Shown here piece by piece: positions 21,628 to 33,103 of a stretch of DNA of 64,000 nucleotides. The translations under genes and the position numbers were made by a program. The notes beneath the pieces are model-generated. The model saw only the letters and a list, made by a program, of their open reading frames with translations, was not told the DNA's origin and made no database searches. How positions within the stretch are numbered: position 1 is the first letter of the stretch; each line of letters opens with the position of its first letter. Source of the DNA: Isoperla grammatica (Eukaryota > Arthropoda > Insecta > Plecoptera > Perlodidae); the NCBI GenBank assembly GCA_945910005.1, contig OX246749.1, positions 30,232,476 to 30,296,475 on the forward strand, written 5' to 3'.

Positions 21628-23759
21628 GCTATTAATATTTGTGCTTTTACTTTTAAGGAGGAAATAGATCCAACTACCTTAAAAGCGGGTTCCTTATGAG
21701 CGAGCTCAACTGTACACGTTCATTACACATTCAGAGCAGACTCTCTAAATTAAATTGTATTATTATTAGTATTAAATATATGCTCATATGAAAAACAGAA
21801 CTTAATCATTGAGTACGCTTGAAAAATTGGCACTAAAAATGTTTTAAAACTTGTTAGGTACCAAAACTGATCATACCATACCGGTTAAAACCAAGGTTGT
21901 CATGTTATACTTAAACAAGAGGCAGGGGGGATAAAGGAATCTGTTAGCATATTATATAATATGGTACAGATGATTTTACACAGCAACAAGAAGTTGGGGT
22001 AGTAAATAGTCTACCCACTCCATTACAAGAACTAATGTTCAGACGAGGGAGGTGGAGAGGGGCAAGGAAAACATCTCTTACGGTTCGAGAACCTTTGTAC
22101 GCGTGTCTAAACGTGACGGCAGCGTAACTAGATCCACCGCTCGGCGTGTTCAAGAGGTGTCGTGGATGTGGGGGGCGGCAACGAGGCAACAAGTTAAAAA
22201 TTAAACTGAAAATATAAAGCAGGATGTCTAATTATCCGCCAAACGTCTAATTAGTCGGAAAAGAAAAATCCATGGCTCATTTTCCATGGAAAGAGATACA
22301 CGTGATATGTAGGCCAGAGACCTACCTGAATCTAGGTATCGCGGCTATAAATGTGAAGGAACCTACCCACCTATTGCGTGTGAGTAACTTGGTATTTGGC
22401 GTTCGTTTACGTTCGTAAATTACCAGCAGGGAATAAAAAATTAAAATAAAATTAATATTTAAAAAAAAACTCGGGCTATCCGTTAATGGAACACGTACTC
22501 AAATGGGCCGGTAGGGTAACGGATACCCGCCGTCATCCCTAATTAAAAAAAAAAAAAAAAACTGCTAATTTTTACCGTAGGTGTACTAGTAGATAAAAGT
22601 TGGTGCATTCTCAGTCCACGAGTTATTTTATAACGTATAGTGGAATGGAGCTGTGATTGGTGGCTAAATTTAATAATTAACCTGGCTTACGGAAAAGTCC
22701 GCATTCGGTCGACTTTTTCGTACGTAACGTAGACGCGAACTGTCCCGTCCCATAGCTTCGACTTTCTTACGTCAACTTTTAACGCTCGACAGTTGGCATA
22801 GTTCCCAGTTGGAAATACTAAAGTCAAGGTATGCTCTTGCGTACAAAGAGCCCTTCTTTCTACGCGTACGTATGCAACAATCCCGAAACTGCGATCATAC
22901 ACGGGTTATCTGCCGCCGACATCACCGATATTTCATATCGATCGGCAACGCTAGGAATACTCCGGCCGTCAATATTAAAAATCCACCCGAAGTGAAGGTA
23001 TCGGGAGAGTTGTCAACCGTCGGCCCAACAAGTAGCCTAGACTAGACAAGAGACGGGTCGTTAAGTCTACTACGTTGTAGGCGCTCGCAAAGGAGCGAAT
23101 AGAAACGGAATAAAAAGTCCGCTGGCAAGGGCTAGGGAACCTAGCCGAGGGACCCTACTAGACCCTCCTGGTCTGAGACCCCCTGGACTGAAGGACCCTA
23201 GACCCTCCTGGGCCGAGGGGCTCTGGACCGAGGGGTAAACTGGAATCTAAATCTATATTTCTTCCAGCGGGTTTGTATGCTACAAACATGCAAAAACAAG
23301 ACTATTAATATAATATATCTTGTTTAGAATAGGCATTTTTCATGGACATGTGCCATGTTTGGTTTACTGTTTGATTCCTATCATATCATCGCATGGTGAC
23401 CCCGCTAAGTATTTTCATAAAATTTTCAACAAATATCTTTAATCATGGACGTAAGCTAAGCATGAATGACTACTTGAACTGTATACGACATAATAAATCA
23501 AGGATAGGACAGAACTCGTATTTAACCTACTAACATCTCTTCTGCACTCATTAATAACCCGCAATATGGTTACTGTTCGTCATTTCTCTTGTTTGAGATT
23601 GATTCGTAAATGAGATTGCGCCAAAGAAATAGTAGAATGAATGCTGCATAGAGAGTCGTTGAGTAAAGAAATGTCCGACCCTTGCCTCGATCTACTTATG
23701 TCGGCGACTGTACAGCACCTAATATCATGTGTGCTCTGTAATGAAACCTCTGCTGACAC
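21628..23759. other. Non-coding intergenic stretch
   Basis: There is an A-run at about 22545-22560, and a short local duplication of ACCCTCCTGG words at 23150-23215. Small frames (21944-22192, 22687-22902, 22809-23045) show no domain. No gene is supported. Confidence 0.4.
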
Positions 23760-26045
23760 GATTGATTGATTCTATACTTATCCCTGAAATCAAAGAATAG
23801 AACTCGTCGGAAGTGGCAGCGATCTCAAATACAGTCTGACTACGTTGGGGTCAGCTGGAAACGAAATGAGTTGAAGCAACGTAAACATACTACTTACTTG
23901 CGCAATGTCGATAAGAGTGTTCAAGACGACCCTAAACAGCTTTGGGGGTATATTCAGAGGAGAATGCGTTCCAAGCGCGTCCCAAGTGATGTGACGTAGG
24001 GGGGAAACAAATCTCACGATGTTCAATCAGCCCTGTACTTGGTTTGGGTTGTTCTTTGAGTCATCATTGCAGCCGCGACAGTGTGTCGATGTCAATGAAC
24101 TTCCGGCGGTATCTACTATCACGTCTGATTTGTTATCTACAATGGAGTTCACGTTAGCTTCTATAGCGGAATCGTTGAGTGAGCCCTATATTTCTCACTC
24201 AACGGCGGAATGTTTGAGTGAACTTGACATTTCCAAATCACCAGGCCCGGACATGATCCCTATTCACGTTCTTAAATATTGTAGTGCGGAATTTGCTAAG
24301 CCACTGTTAATTATCTTCAATAACATTTTCACACCTGGGGTGTTTCCGAGCAGATGGAAACATGCACATGTAACATGCACATGTACATGTAACATGTACC
24401 ATGTAACATGACATGTATCATGCAACATGCACATGTAACATGTACCATGTAACATGACATGTATCATGCAACATGCACATGTAACATGTAACATGTAACA
24501 TGTAACATGCACATGTAACACCGGTTCTTAAAAAAGTAAGCAAACATGATGTTGAGAATTATCGACCCATCTCTCTTCTCGCAATATGTTCAAGAAACTT
24601 GTTCGTGACGAGTTGCTTAGACGTGTTTCTAGTATCATCGTGCCGGAACAGGCCGGGTTCGGACCTCGGAGGTCAACGGTTTCTTATTAGGCTATTCACA
24701 CAACATTCATCTCTGAAGGTATTGACAGTGAATGCCAAGTGGATTCAATATACACTGACTTTACCGAGGCATTCGACAGTGTAAACCATCAATTACTGTT
24801 ACATTAATTGTCAGCACAGTACGGTCTCAGAGTGTTAACTAGCTATTTAAGTGGCAGGCCTCAATCGGTCGTCATGGAAGGGGTAAAATCAACACCTTCA
24901 CCAGTGACCTCCAGGGTGCCTCAGGGGTCAATATTGGGACCCTTGTTTTTTGTGATATTTATAAATGACATCACGACCATTTTACAATTTTATAAGTGTA
25001 TTATGTACGCAGACGATTGTAAGTTAAGCTTACTTCATGTAAAAACAATTTTAGACTACGTGCACTTGCAAGCCGACTTATATGCACTTGCCAAGTGGTG
25101 TAGTACAAGGCTACTGAAATGAAATGTGTCTAAATGCCATATCATCTCTTTTATACTACAAAACGGTTAACAAACATAATTTATGATTACATTTTATACG
25201 ACACGCCTTTATTCAGGGTGTATAGAGTAAATGATCTTGGTGTGATTATAACTTCCACATTGTCATTCAATGACCATATGACAAATGTAGTTAAGAAGAC
25301 AGCTAAGATGTTGTTTTTTTTGAAGCGTAATTGTTTTCACTTTTCTAACTTAACAGTACAATATGTATATTCGTCTCTTGTAAGACTTATCTAGAGGATG
25401 CGTCAGCAATCTGGAACCCTCAATATAAAACCTGTGAGGACAATGTGGAATGGTTACAGGAGATATGTACATTGGATGTGTTTTAGAACAGGATTGACGT
25501 TTCACAGAATAGATTATACAAGATTATGCACTCATTTTAGAATGTCTACTCTTTCGTGGAGGAGGAAAATTGCTGACGTGTTACTTTTACACAAAGTTGT
25601 AAACAATATTATTGACTGTGGAGAGCTTTTATCGAGGATTAATATTAATGTGCCGCAGCGGAGGTCAAGACACACACACATTTATTTCGTACAAGTAAAT
25701 GCAGGACCAATGTTTCAAAGTTTTCCATTTTAAATAGATTACAAAATTCCTACAATAACTTGCCGCCTACTATTGACATTGATTTAGGTATGGACTCTGT
25801 TTTACGCGTGAAACATGTCTTAAAATGTCATGTGTAACTACATTATATTGTTTCTTGTCGATGTACATGTGTGTTTGATTTGTTTATCATGACTGTCATT
25901 GTTATTTCTATTTTTAATTATAACCATATTGACTAACCTGTTTTCTTGTAAAGTTTTACTGTGTATGTTTTGTCCATTGTTGTCTTTATTATATTAACCA
26001 TTGTGGAATTGCTCTAATTCTGTGTAAATAAAGGCATAATAATAA
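23760..26045 (+). pseudogene. Dead non-LTR retrotransposon (Jockey/CR1-like) ORF2 remnant
   Basis: Successive frames give pieces of a LINE reverse transcriptase in the right order. They are LDISKSPGPDMIP with IFTPGVFPSRWKHAHVT (24019-24411), VENYRPISLL (about 24550), DFTEAFDSVNHQLL (about 24760), SRVPQGSILGPLFFVIFIND and MYADDCKL (24808-25122), then the C-terminal thumb and tail (25134-25733). The catalytic YADD box is present, but frameshifts and stops separate every block, so it is inactive. The endonuclease is absent, as is usual for 5'-truncated LINEs. The tail ends with AATAAAGGCATAATAATAAT near 26025. A microsatellite interrupts it at 24361. Confidence 0.85.
24361..24520. repeat. ACATGT-type microsatellite inside the dead LINE
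   Basis: About 160 bases of ACATGCACATGTAAC-like words split the RT frame between HAHVT and TPVLKK. The sequence at both edges (GCACATGTAACA) is itself the codons for AHVT, so the tract grew by expansion of the LINE's own coding sequence. Confidence 0.85.
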
Positions 26046-26263
26046 TATATAAAGTACAGCAGTCCGGGTTATTGGCATAGTCAAACCTGATGATAAGAAA
26101 GTTGCAACCATATTCAAAGGCACCAGATACACTGGCTGTAGGATTCACTGTTATGACTTCTTAGTTTAACAGAAGAAACGATGAATAAAATATTCCACAC
26201 AATGAAGGCTACCTTTATGTCTCCACTACAGGTGTAACTGCGTGTCTGCGTTGTGGCCGTGCA

Positions 26264-27528
26264 ATCACGTGCTCGAGCCATGTGTCGTCACGTGCTCGAG
26301 CCATGTGACGTCACGTGCTCGAGCCATGTGTCGCCACGTGCTCGAGTCATGTGACGTCACGTGCTCGAGTCATGTGTCGTTACGTGCTCGAGTCATGCTA
26401 CGTCACGTGCTCGAGCCATGTGACGTCACGTGCTCGAGCCATGTGACGTCACGTGCTCGAGCCATGTGTCGTCACGTGCTCGAGTCATGTGTCGTTACGT
26501 GCTCGAGTCATGCTACGTCACGTGCTTGAGCCATGCTACGTCACGTGCTCGAGCCATGTGACGTCACGTGCTCGAGTCATGTGTCGTTACGTGCTCGAGT
26601 CATGCTACGTCACGTGCTCGAGCCATGTGACGTCACGTGCTCGAGCCATGCTACGTCACGTGCTCGAGTCATGTGTCGTTACGTGCTCGAGCCATGTGTC
26701 GTTACGTGCTCGAGCCATGCTACGTCACGTGCTCGAGTCATGTGTCGTTACGTGCTCGAGCCATGCTACGTCACGTGCTAGAGTCATGTGTCGTTACGTG
26801 CTCGAGCCATGTGTCGTTACGTGCTCGAGCCATGCTACGTCACGTGCTCGAGTCATGTGTCGTTACGTGCTCGAGCCATGCTACGTCACGTGCTCGAGTC
26901 ATGTGTCGTTACGTGCTCGAGCCATGTGTCGTTACGTGCTCGAGCCATGCTACGTCACGTGCTAGAGTCATGTGACGTCACGTGCTCGAGCCATGCTACG
27001 TCACGTGCTAGAGTCATGTGTCGTTACGTGCTCGAGCCATGCTACGTCACGTGCTCGAGTCATGTGTCGTTACGTGCTCGAGCCATGCTACGTCACGTGC
27101 TCGAGCCATGCTACGTCACGTGCTAGAGTCATGTGACGTCACGTGCTCGAGCCATGCTACGTCACGTGCTCGAGTCATGTGTCGTTACGTGCTCGAGCCA
27201 TGCTACGTCACGTGCTAGAGTCATGTGACGTCACGTGCTCGAGTCATGTGTCGTTACGTGCTCGAGCCATGCTACGTCACGTGCTAGAGTCATGTGTCGT
27301 TACGTGCTCGAGCCATGCTACGTCACGTGCTCGAGTCATGTGTCGTTACGTGCTCGAGCCATGCTACGTCACGTGCTAGAGTCATGTGACGTCACGTGCT
27401 CGAGCCATGCTACGTCACGTGCTCGAGCCATGCTACGTCACGTGCTCGAGTCATGTGTCGTTACGTGCTCGAGCCATGTGTCGTTACGTGCTCGAGTCAT
27501 GTGTCGTTACGTGCTCGAGCCATGCTAC
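26264..27528 (+). repeat. 23-bp satellite, block 1 (about 55 units)
   Basis: The unit is CACGTGCTCGAGCCATGTGACGT with common variants (GTGTCGT, GCTACGT, TCGAGT, CTAGAG). Every unit holds CACGTG or TACGTG, and many hold TGACGTCACGTG. Higher-order alternation of variants is visible. Open frames here are an artefact of a period whose triple (69 bp) lacks stops. Confidence 0.97.
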
Positions 27529-27960
27529 GTCCCAAGTAGCACAAAGTGATGGATTTCTTATGGAATACTGTAGCACGTCCAGCACCCGAGCTTATGGAAA
27601 AGCACTGGAGGTGCGCTTGTGGAACGCATAGTGGATTTGGCACAGCTTCCAGAAGTTTCCCACAAGCGGATTTTAGTTTATGGCCCACTAGCGGAACGCT
27701 GTAGGAAATCCAGCAGTGAAGGGGTAACCATACTGCTGGATTAACTGCAGTGGAACGCCAACATTCAACAACCTTTTTGTGCTGGATATATGCTTGTGGA
27801 ACGCGAGCGGAACACTGTAGGAATTCCAGCAGTAATGAGCGGGACATACTGCTGGATTAACTGCAGTGGAACGCTAACATTCCACAACTTTTTTGTGCTG
27901 GATATATGCTTGTGGAACGCGAGCGGAACACTGTAGGTGAACCAAAGCAGTTTATCGACA

Positions 27961-29061
27961 ACTAGCGGATTTCCGGCAAAATTCCATTCGTTTTAAATCA
28001 ATGCAATTTGTACAGAGTTTGTTGGAAATGAGTAGTCTTCCTGCAGTTTTCCATCACTTGTAGGACTGACTTACATCGCTAACAAATAACATAGATCAAA
28101 ATAAGCCGGCTCTCATGGTCACTGTTCGGTCCTAGCATCTCGCCACTTTGAGATTGCGTTGTTAAACTGAACCAAAAAAACTTTGCATTGTTTCAGTAAA
28201 AAGAAGAGGATGATTATTGTAAAATACTAGTCACATGTAGTAATATAAACGTGCACGCGTTTTATACTTTGTCATTACGACGCACTAAAGAAGGGGTATA
28301 GAAGTACCAAAACCATGTAGCTAGAATACGTAAAATGGTATGAAAATATGCGATTGTAATCACATTTTAAATAAACAAACGTACATAAATTACGTTCATT
28401 ACGGATAATAATTGTTTAGTTTCATTATGAAAGTAACAAATACGAACATGCGTTCCAGGAACAGTCAAGACTATCAACCAGCAATAAAGCCTACGTTCAT
28501 CTGCACCAAACTTGAAATCATCATTATTACAAACAGTGTATTACATACAGTGTATTGGAAACAATTAATATGGATCAATCTTGTGAGATGGTAGCTACCT
28601 GTTCACACACAGAGTAATCACAATGCCAATTGCTAAATTAGATGATAGATGTAGGAAATATGGATTCGGGTTGCTTAAAATACAATATGAAATTGAGGTA
28701 CAAAGCAATTTCATTTTATCAAAACTACTTTACAATTCACAAATTACATTACATACCACAGTGTATTGCATATACAATTCTACAGTAGAGTTGTATAATT
28801 TGAACAATGTTACAATGTTACGTCAAGATTCAAAACCAACACATTAAAAGGACCGTCTTCGCAAAAAAGTTGGCATATGGATTGTCATATCGTAATGTCA
28901 TGCCATAGGAACTACGTACTGGAGCTCACACAAAAGTTAAATCATAATTCTCGCCTTTGATGGATATGTTTCCATGGTTACCTTCAAGCCACACACAAAA
29001 CCTCGACTTTTTACAATTTCATACTTTATCACGTCTTCGTTTCCTCCGATTCCCATAATTT
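27961..29061. other. Interior of the 5.57-kb insertion, no gene seen
   Basis: AT-rich sequence. Frames at 28412-28594 and 28623-28847 have no domain or splice support. Confidence 0.4.
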
Positions 29062-29640
29062 TTTTTTTTTAATATGCATAAAGAACACATATATGGAGTT
29101 AGTATATTAAAGACGCTCATTTGAGAAGATCAAAACTAATTTTCAAGCCCATTTTGGAGGAGCCGTATGGTATTTACAACGGGTTTTATGACGAATACGG
29201 CTAACAACTACGTTTAAACCACATAAGCGTTTAGCATGCGATTTTTTGTTTACAACTTACCCTCACTATTGGCTATGAGGATTTAGTGTTTTAAAATAAG
29301 TGTTTTCAATATTTGGTTTACTACGATTTTTTTTGCTCGCCGGTACAAATACAATTTCCGTACCGGAGAACAAAATAAATCGTAGGAAACCAAATATTGA
29401 AATTACTTATTTCAAAACACTAAATCCTCATAGCCAATAGTGAGGGTAAGGTGTAAACAAAAAATCGCATACCCAACGCGTATGTGGTTTAAACGTAGTT
29501 GTTAGCCGTATTTTTCATAAAACCCGTTGTAAATACCATACGGCTCCTCCAAAATGGGCTTGAAAATTAGTTTTGATATTCTCAAATGAGCGTATTTCAT
29601 ATACTAACACATATGTTGTCTTTATGCATATTTAAAAAAT
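29062..29640. repeat. 580-bp palindromic (foldback) element
   Basis: Two arms of about 275 bp are near-perfect reverse complements. Outer ends are TTTAATATGCATAAAG and CTTTATGCATATTTAAA; the middle pairs CCTCACTATTGGCTATGAGG with its complement; the centre is CCGGTACAAA...CCGTACCGG. The arms differ by a few substitutions and indels. A transcript would fold into one very long hairpin. Confidence 0.95.
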
Positions 29641-29914
29641 AAAGTAAATTGGGGGTAGATTCACCTTAAACACCATAGCATTACTTAAATATACTAAAAA
29701 AAAAAACACTCTTTGGGACAGTCGCACGAACTAAATATACAATATTAAATTCACGGCTGTAAACGCACGTGTTACTGCAGTATAATTCATATCGAATAGG
29801 GCTCGGGAGGCGTCTCGGACGGACGACCTTGCGCATTTAAGCGTTATATTAGCAGGCCCGCGTATAGGCGTAGCGTCACACTACGATTCGAATTGTAATC
29901 TGGAGTCGCCAATT

Positions 29915-30092
29915 GCGATTGTTGTTGTTGTTGTTGTTCGGCTTCTATTCTATTTTCGCGCTAATCCGGCGTCCATCTCCAACCTTTACAATGACATGGA
30001 TGTCACTGAACACTTCATGTCTTGCAGAGGCTGTGCATGATTGAATGTCATAGACTTGGGCAGTTTTGGAGTTGGCTCTCACAGCAACTAAA
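29915..30092 (-). other. Possible LINE 3' end or orphan exon
   Basis: On the minus strand, sequence after an acceptor-like TTTATTTTAG reads as an open frame of about 45 residues (VRANSKTAQVYDIQSC, then HVIVKVGDGRRISAKIE) ending in TAG. It is followed by AAGCCGAACAACAACAACAA. An open C-terminus before an (ACA)n tail is typical of a non-LTR retrotransposon 3' end, but no upstream domain is visible, so the assignment is weak. Confidence 0.3.
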
Positions 30093-31010
30093 ATAAAGTT
30101 AAAGATAAATTACAAAACTATATCAAGTCACAGTCCAAGGCTATAAATAATTTGGTGGTTTGGTAGACCAATTTCTAAATCTAAGGGATTCACCGCAATA
30201 CAATAAAAATAATAGAGCATCAAAAAACGGCCAAGCTCTAGATTAGAGAATAACTATTTCTTTCAATAAGGTCCCTTCAATTTTACCGCCAAATGACAAT
30301 TAATAACCACAATGGAGAGCAAAGTGTAAATAACCACCACAAAAAGGTTTCATCTGAGGGCAGAGGACATATGGACATAAGGTGCTTTTTATGTTAGGTG
30401 CTGCTGTTTATTTTACAAAATAAAATGATGATATTCTGAAGAGACAAGCTGAATGGTGGTAGTATGCACAAAGCAGGGCGTGCAAGCGTGAGGAATATGA
30501 TTAACAGTTTCGGACAATTTATTACAAAAATATTATAATTCATTAATACTTTTATCATCGACCCACAACACCCAGTCACTCACAACGCTCCCCCCCCCCC
30601 CCCATATGGGTGAAGACCTAAATTACAGTGTGTGGTAGACGGCCCGAACGAAAAAGGGGAGGTCGGGGGGGTTTGGCCCCCGGAAAATGAATTTTTAACG
30701 TCCAAAGGGAAACAACGTAACAAAGGGAAAACGCAAGTCTTACCAAATAATGTATCAAACCCTTCCTATTCAGACCAAACCCTTATTAAAACGGCGCGTT
30801 TGAATAAGATTGAACTTAGGCGAATAGTTGTCAACTCTGGCTAGTTAAAATCCTGCCAAAACAGATGTATTTTGATAAGCGAAGTATGTGAGACGAAGCC
30901 ACAGCCGTAACTATTTTTCATACTAATAAATTATGTTAGATCCCTGTCTTGTGAATGCAAAAAATATAAAATAATCATATGCATATTAATTTTAGATTGT
31001 ATGCTTCCTT
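30093..31010. other. Non-coding stretch
   Basis: It holds a 15-bp C run at about 30590-30604 and AT-rich DNA. The 70-residue frame at 30632-30844 shows no domain. Confidence 0.4.
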
Positions 31011-31277
31011 GTATGTATGTATGTATGTATGTATGTATGTATGTATGTATGTATGTATGTATGTATGTATGTATGTATGTATGTATGTATGTATGTATGT
31101 ATGTATGTATGTATGTATGTATGTATGTATGTATGTATGTATGTATGTATGTATGTATGTATGTATGTATGTATGTATGTATGTATGTATGTATGTATGT
31201 ATGTATGTATGTATGTATGTATGTATGTATGTATGTATGTATGTATGTATGTATGTATGTATGTATGTATGTATGTA
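31011..31277. repeat. (GTAT)n microsatellite
   Basis: About 66 uninterrupted tetranucleotide units. The Tyr/Val/Cys/Met and Thr/Tyr/Ile/His frames on the two strands are artefacts. Confidence 0.98.
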
Positions 31278-31858
31278 TTTTAATTTACCTATAACTAAGA
31301 TTATATTAAAAAAAAAGTAACGCATTTATATTGAAGCAAATTGTAATACAATTATTATATAAGTCGTAAATAAAATTCGATGTACATTCGTCCAACCAAA
31401 GAGTAATTTCCGATCGAATAGCTCAACTTCGGTATTCAGCCTGATGTTATAGTGAATGAAACCGTGTTAGCAAAGCAACCCAAAAACACAACAGGATTTT
31501 GAAGATAATATTAATTGATATTGTCTTGAAAATATTAATACGAACTGAAAGGAAACTTACCTTCGTATTCTTGATTTTCAGGAACAATTGCATCTTCACG
31601 TGATTTTAATAATAATGAACTTGTCCATAACGATGTTGAATCCTATTTTTGGTTTTAAAAACAGGAGTCGTCAATATACCGTTGCCAGTCAGTTTGGTTA
31701 TTGTTTCCTTTCTTCCGACCACACACACTCACACACAAACACACTCCACGACACGGATCAATATTCAGTGGATTAAACAAAAAATCGCAATAAGATTATG
31801 ATACTAATAATGCACTAACTTATTTTTTTTGTCACGAAAGAACATGATAGCACACGTA

Positions 31859-32010
31859 TAAGGGCCGGTATTTCAATGTCCAGTTAAAGTGCCAAGTAAA
31901 TTTAACTGTCAGGTAAGCCCAGTTTGGTGTGTTTCTATTGGCCGTTGTCATGGTGAAAACAATTTAACTGAAAAGTAAATTTTAACTGGACATTGAAATA
32001 CCGGCCCTTA
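31859..32010. mobile_element. 152-bp MITE, PIF/Harbinger-like
   Basis: Terminal inverted repeats begin TAAGGGCCGGTATTTCAATG and extend through GTCCAGTTAAA, with the complement ending at 32010. A 3-bp direct repeat GTA flanks the element (31856-31858, 32011-32013). Short size, long TIRs starting near GGGCCGGT and a 3-bp duplication fit Harbinger-derived MITEs, although TWA is the usual target. Confidence 0.75.
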
Positions 32011-32182
32011 GTAACGTCTAACACCCACGAAGTATAGACTTGTTGTGTAGTCCAGTCAGTGTTTTGGACTGTTTTGCTTACCACGGTGGGATTCCCACCC
32101 CACTCCGCCCACAACACATAATAACAGTACAAAGAAAGCCTTATATTATTCACTTCTTCATAGTGCGGAATTCTGTGTCAGC

Positions 32183-33034
32183 AGCTGGATTTGTGGTTGT
32201 GGAACGCTAGTGTTCCACCTGCAGTATTCCAAAAGCTGGATTTGTGGTTGTGGAACGCTAGTGTTCCACCTGCAGTATTCCAGCAGCTGGATTTGTGGTT
32301 GTGGAACGCTAGTGTTCCATCTGCAGTATTCCAGCAGCTGGATTTGTGGTTGTGGAACGCTAGTGTTCCATCTGCAGTATTCCAGCAGCTGGATTTGTGG
32401 TTGTGGAACGCTAGTGTTCCACCTGCAGTATTCCAGCAGCTGGATTTGTGGTTGTGGAACGCTAGTGTTCCACCTGCATTATTCCAGCAGCTGGATTTGT
32501 GGTTGTGGAACGCTAGTGTTCCACCTGCAGTATTCCAGCAGCTGGATTTGTGGTTGTGGAACGCTAGTGTTCCACCTGCATTATTCCAGCAGCTGGATTT
32601 GTGGTTGTGGAACGCTAGTGTTCCACCTGCAGTATTCCAGCAGCTGGATTTGTGGTTGTGGAACGCTAGTGTTCCATCTGCAGTATTCCAGCAGCTGGAT
32701 TTGTGGTTGTGGAACGCTGGTATTCCACCTGCAGTATTCCAGCAGCTGGATTTGTGGTTGTGGAACGCTAGTGTTCCGCCTGCAGTATTCCAGCAGCTGG
32801 ATTTGTGGTTGTGGAACGCTAGTGTGCCACCTGCAGTATTCCAGCAGCTGGATTTGTGGTTGTGAAACGGTAGTGTTCCACCTGCAGTATTCCAGCAGCT
32901 GGATTTGTGGTTGTGGAACGCTAGTGTTCCGCCTGTAGTATTCCAGCAGCAGGATTTGTGGTTGTGGAACGCTAGTTTTCAGCCTGTAGTATTCCAGCAG
33001 CAGGATTTGTGGTTGTGGAACGCTAGTGTTCCAC
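32183..33034. repeat. 51-bp minisatellite, about 16.7 units
   Basis: Each unit is AGCTGGATTTGTGGTTGTGG followed by AACGCTAGTGTTCCACCTGC and AGTATTCCAGC. The segment GTGGAAC-GCTAGT-GTTCCAC is a 7-bp stem with a 6-base loop. The 17-codon period leaves two plus-strand frames (for example WLWNASVPPAVFQQLDL) and one minus-strand frame open for 175-240 residues. With no flanking gene context, I treat these frames as non-coding. Confidence 0.95.
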
Positions 33035-33103
33035 TTAAGGACGAATATTCCGGCAGTAATCCGCTTATGGAACACAACCGGACATAAATCTGTGCTTGCT
33101 GGG

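Larger units (their letters stand above)
27531..33103. mobile_element. 5.57-kb insertion splitting the 23-bp satellite
   Basis: The left end CCCAAGTAGCACA and the complement of the right end, CCCAGCAAGCACA, match at 10 of 13 positions. Flanking GT is duplicated (27529-27530 and 33104-33105). Removing the insert and one GT restores an exact satellite unit (GCTACGTCACGTGCTCGAG). Both ends carry subterminal repeats with GTGGAACGC and CCAGCAG words: units of about 115 bp at 27690-27960, and 51-bp units at 32183-33034. No transposase frame is seen, so it appears to be a non-autonomous DNA element of unassigned superfamily. It contains nested insertions (29062-29640, 31859-32010). Confidence 0.7.

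Noticed and set aside
26242..27631. Repeated frames 'SSHVTSRARAM' across the 23-bp satellite (also 33026-36184)
   Set aside because: The period is not a multiple of three, several frames are open on either strand, and no start region or domain exists; it is satellite DNA.
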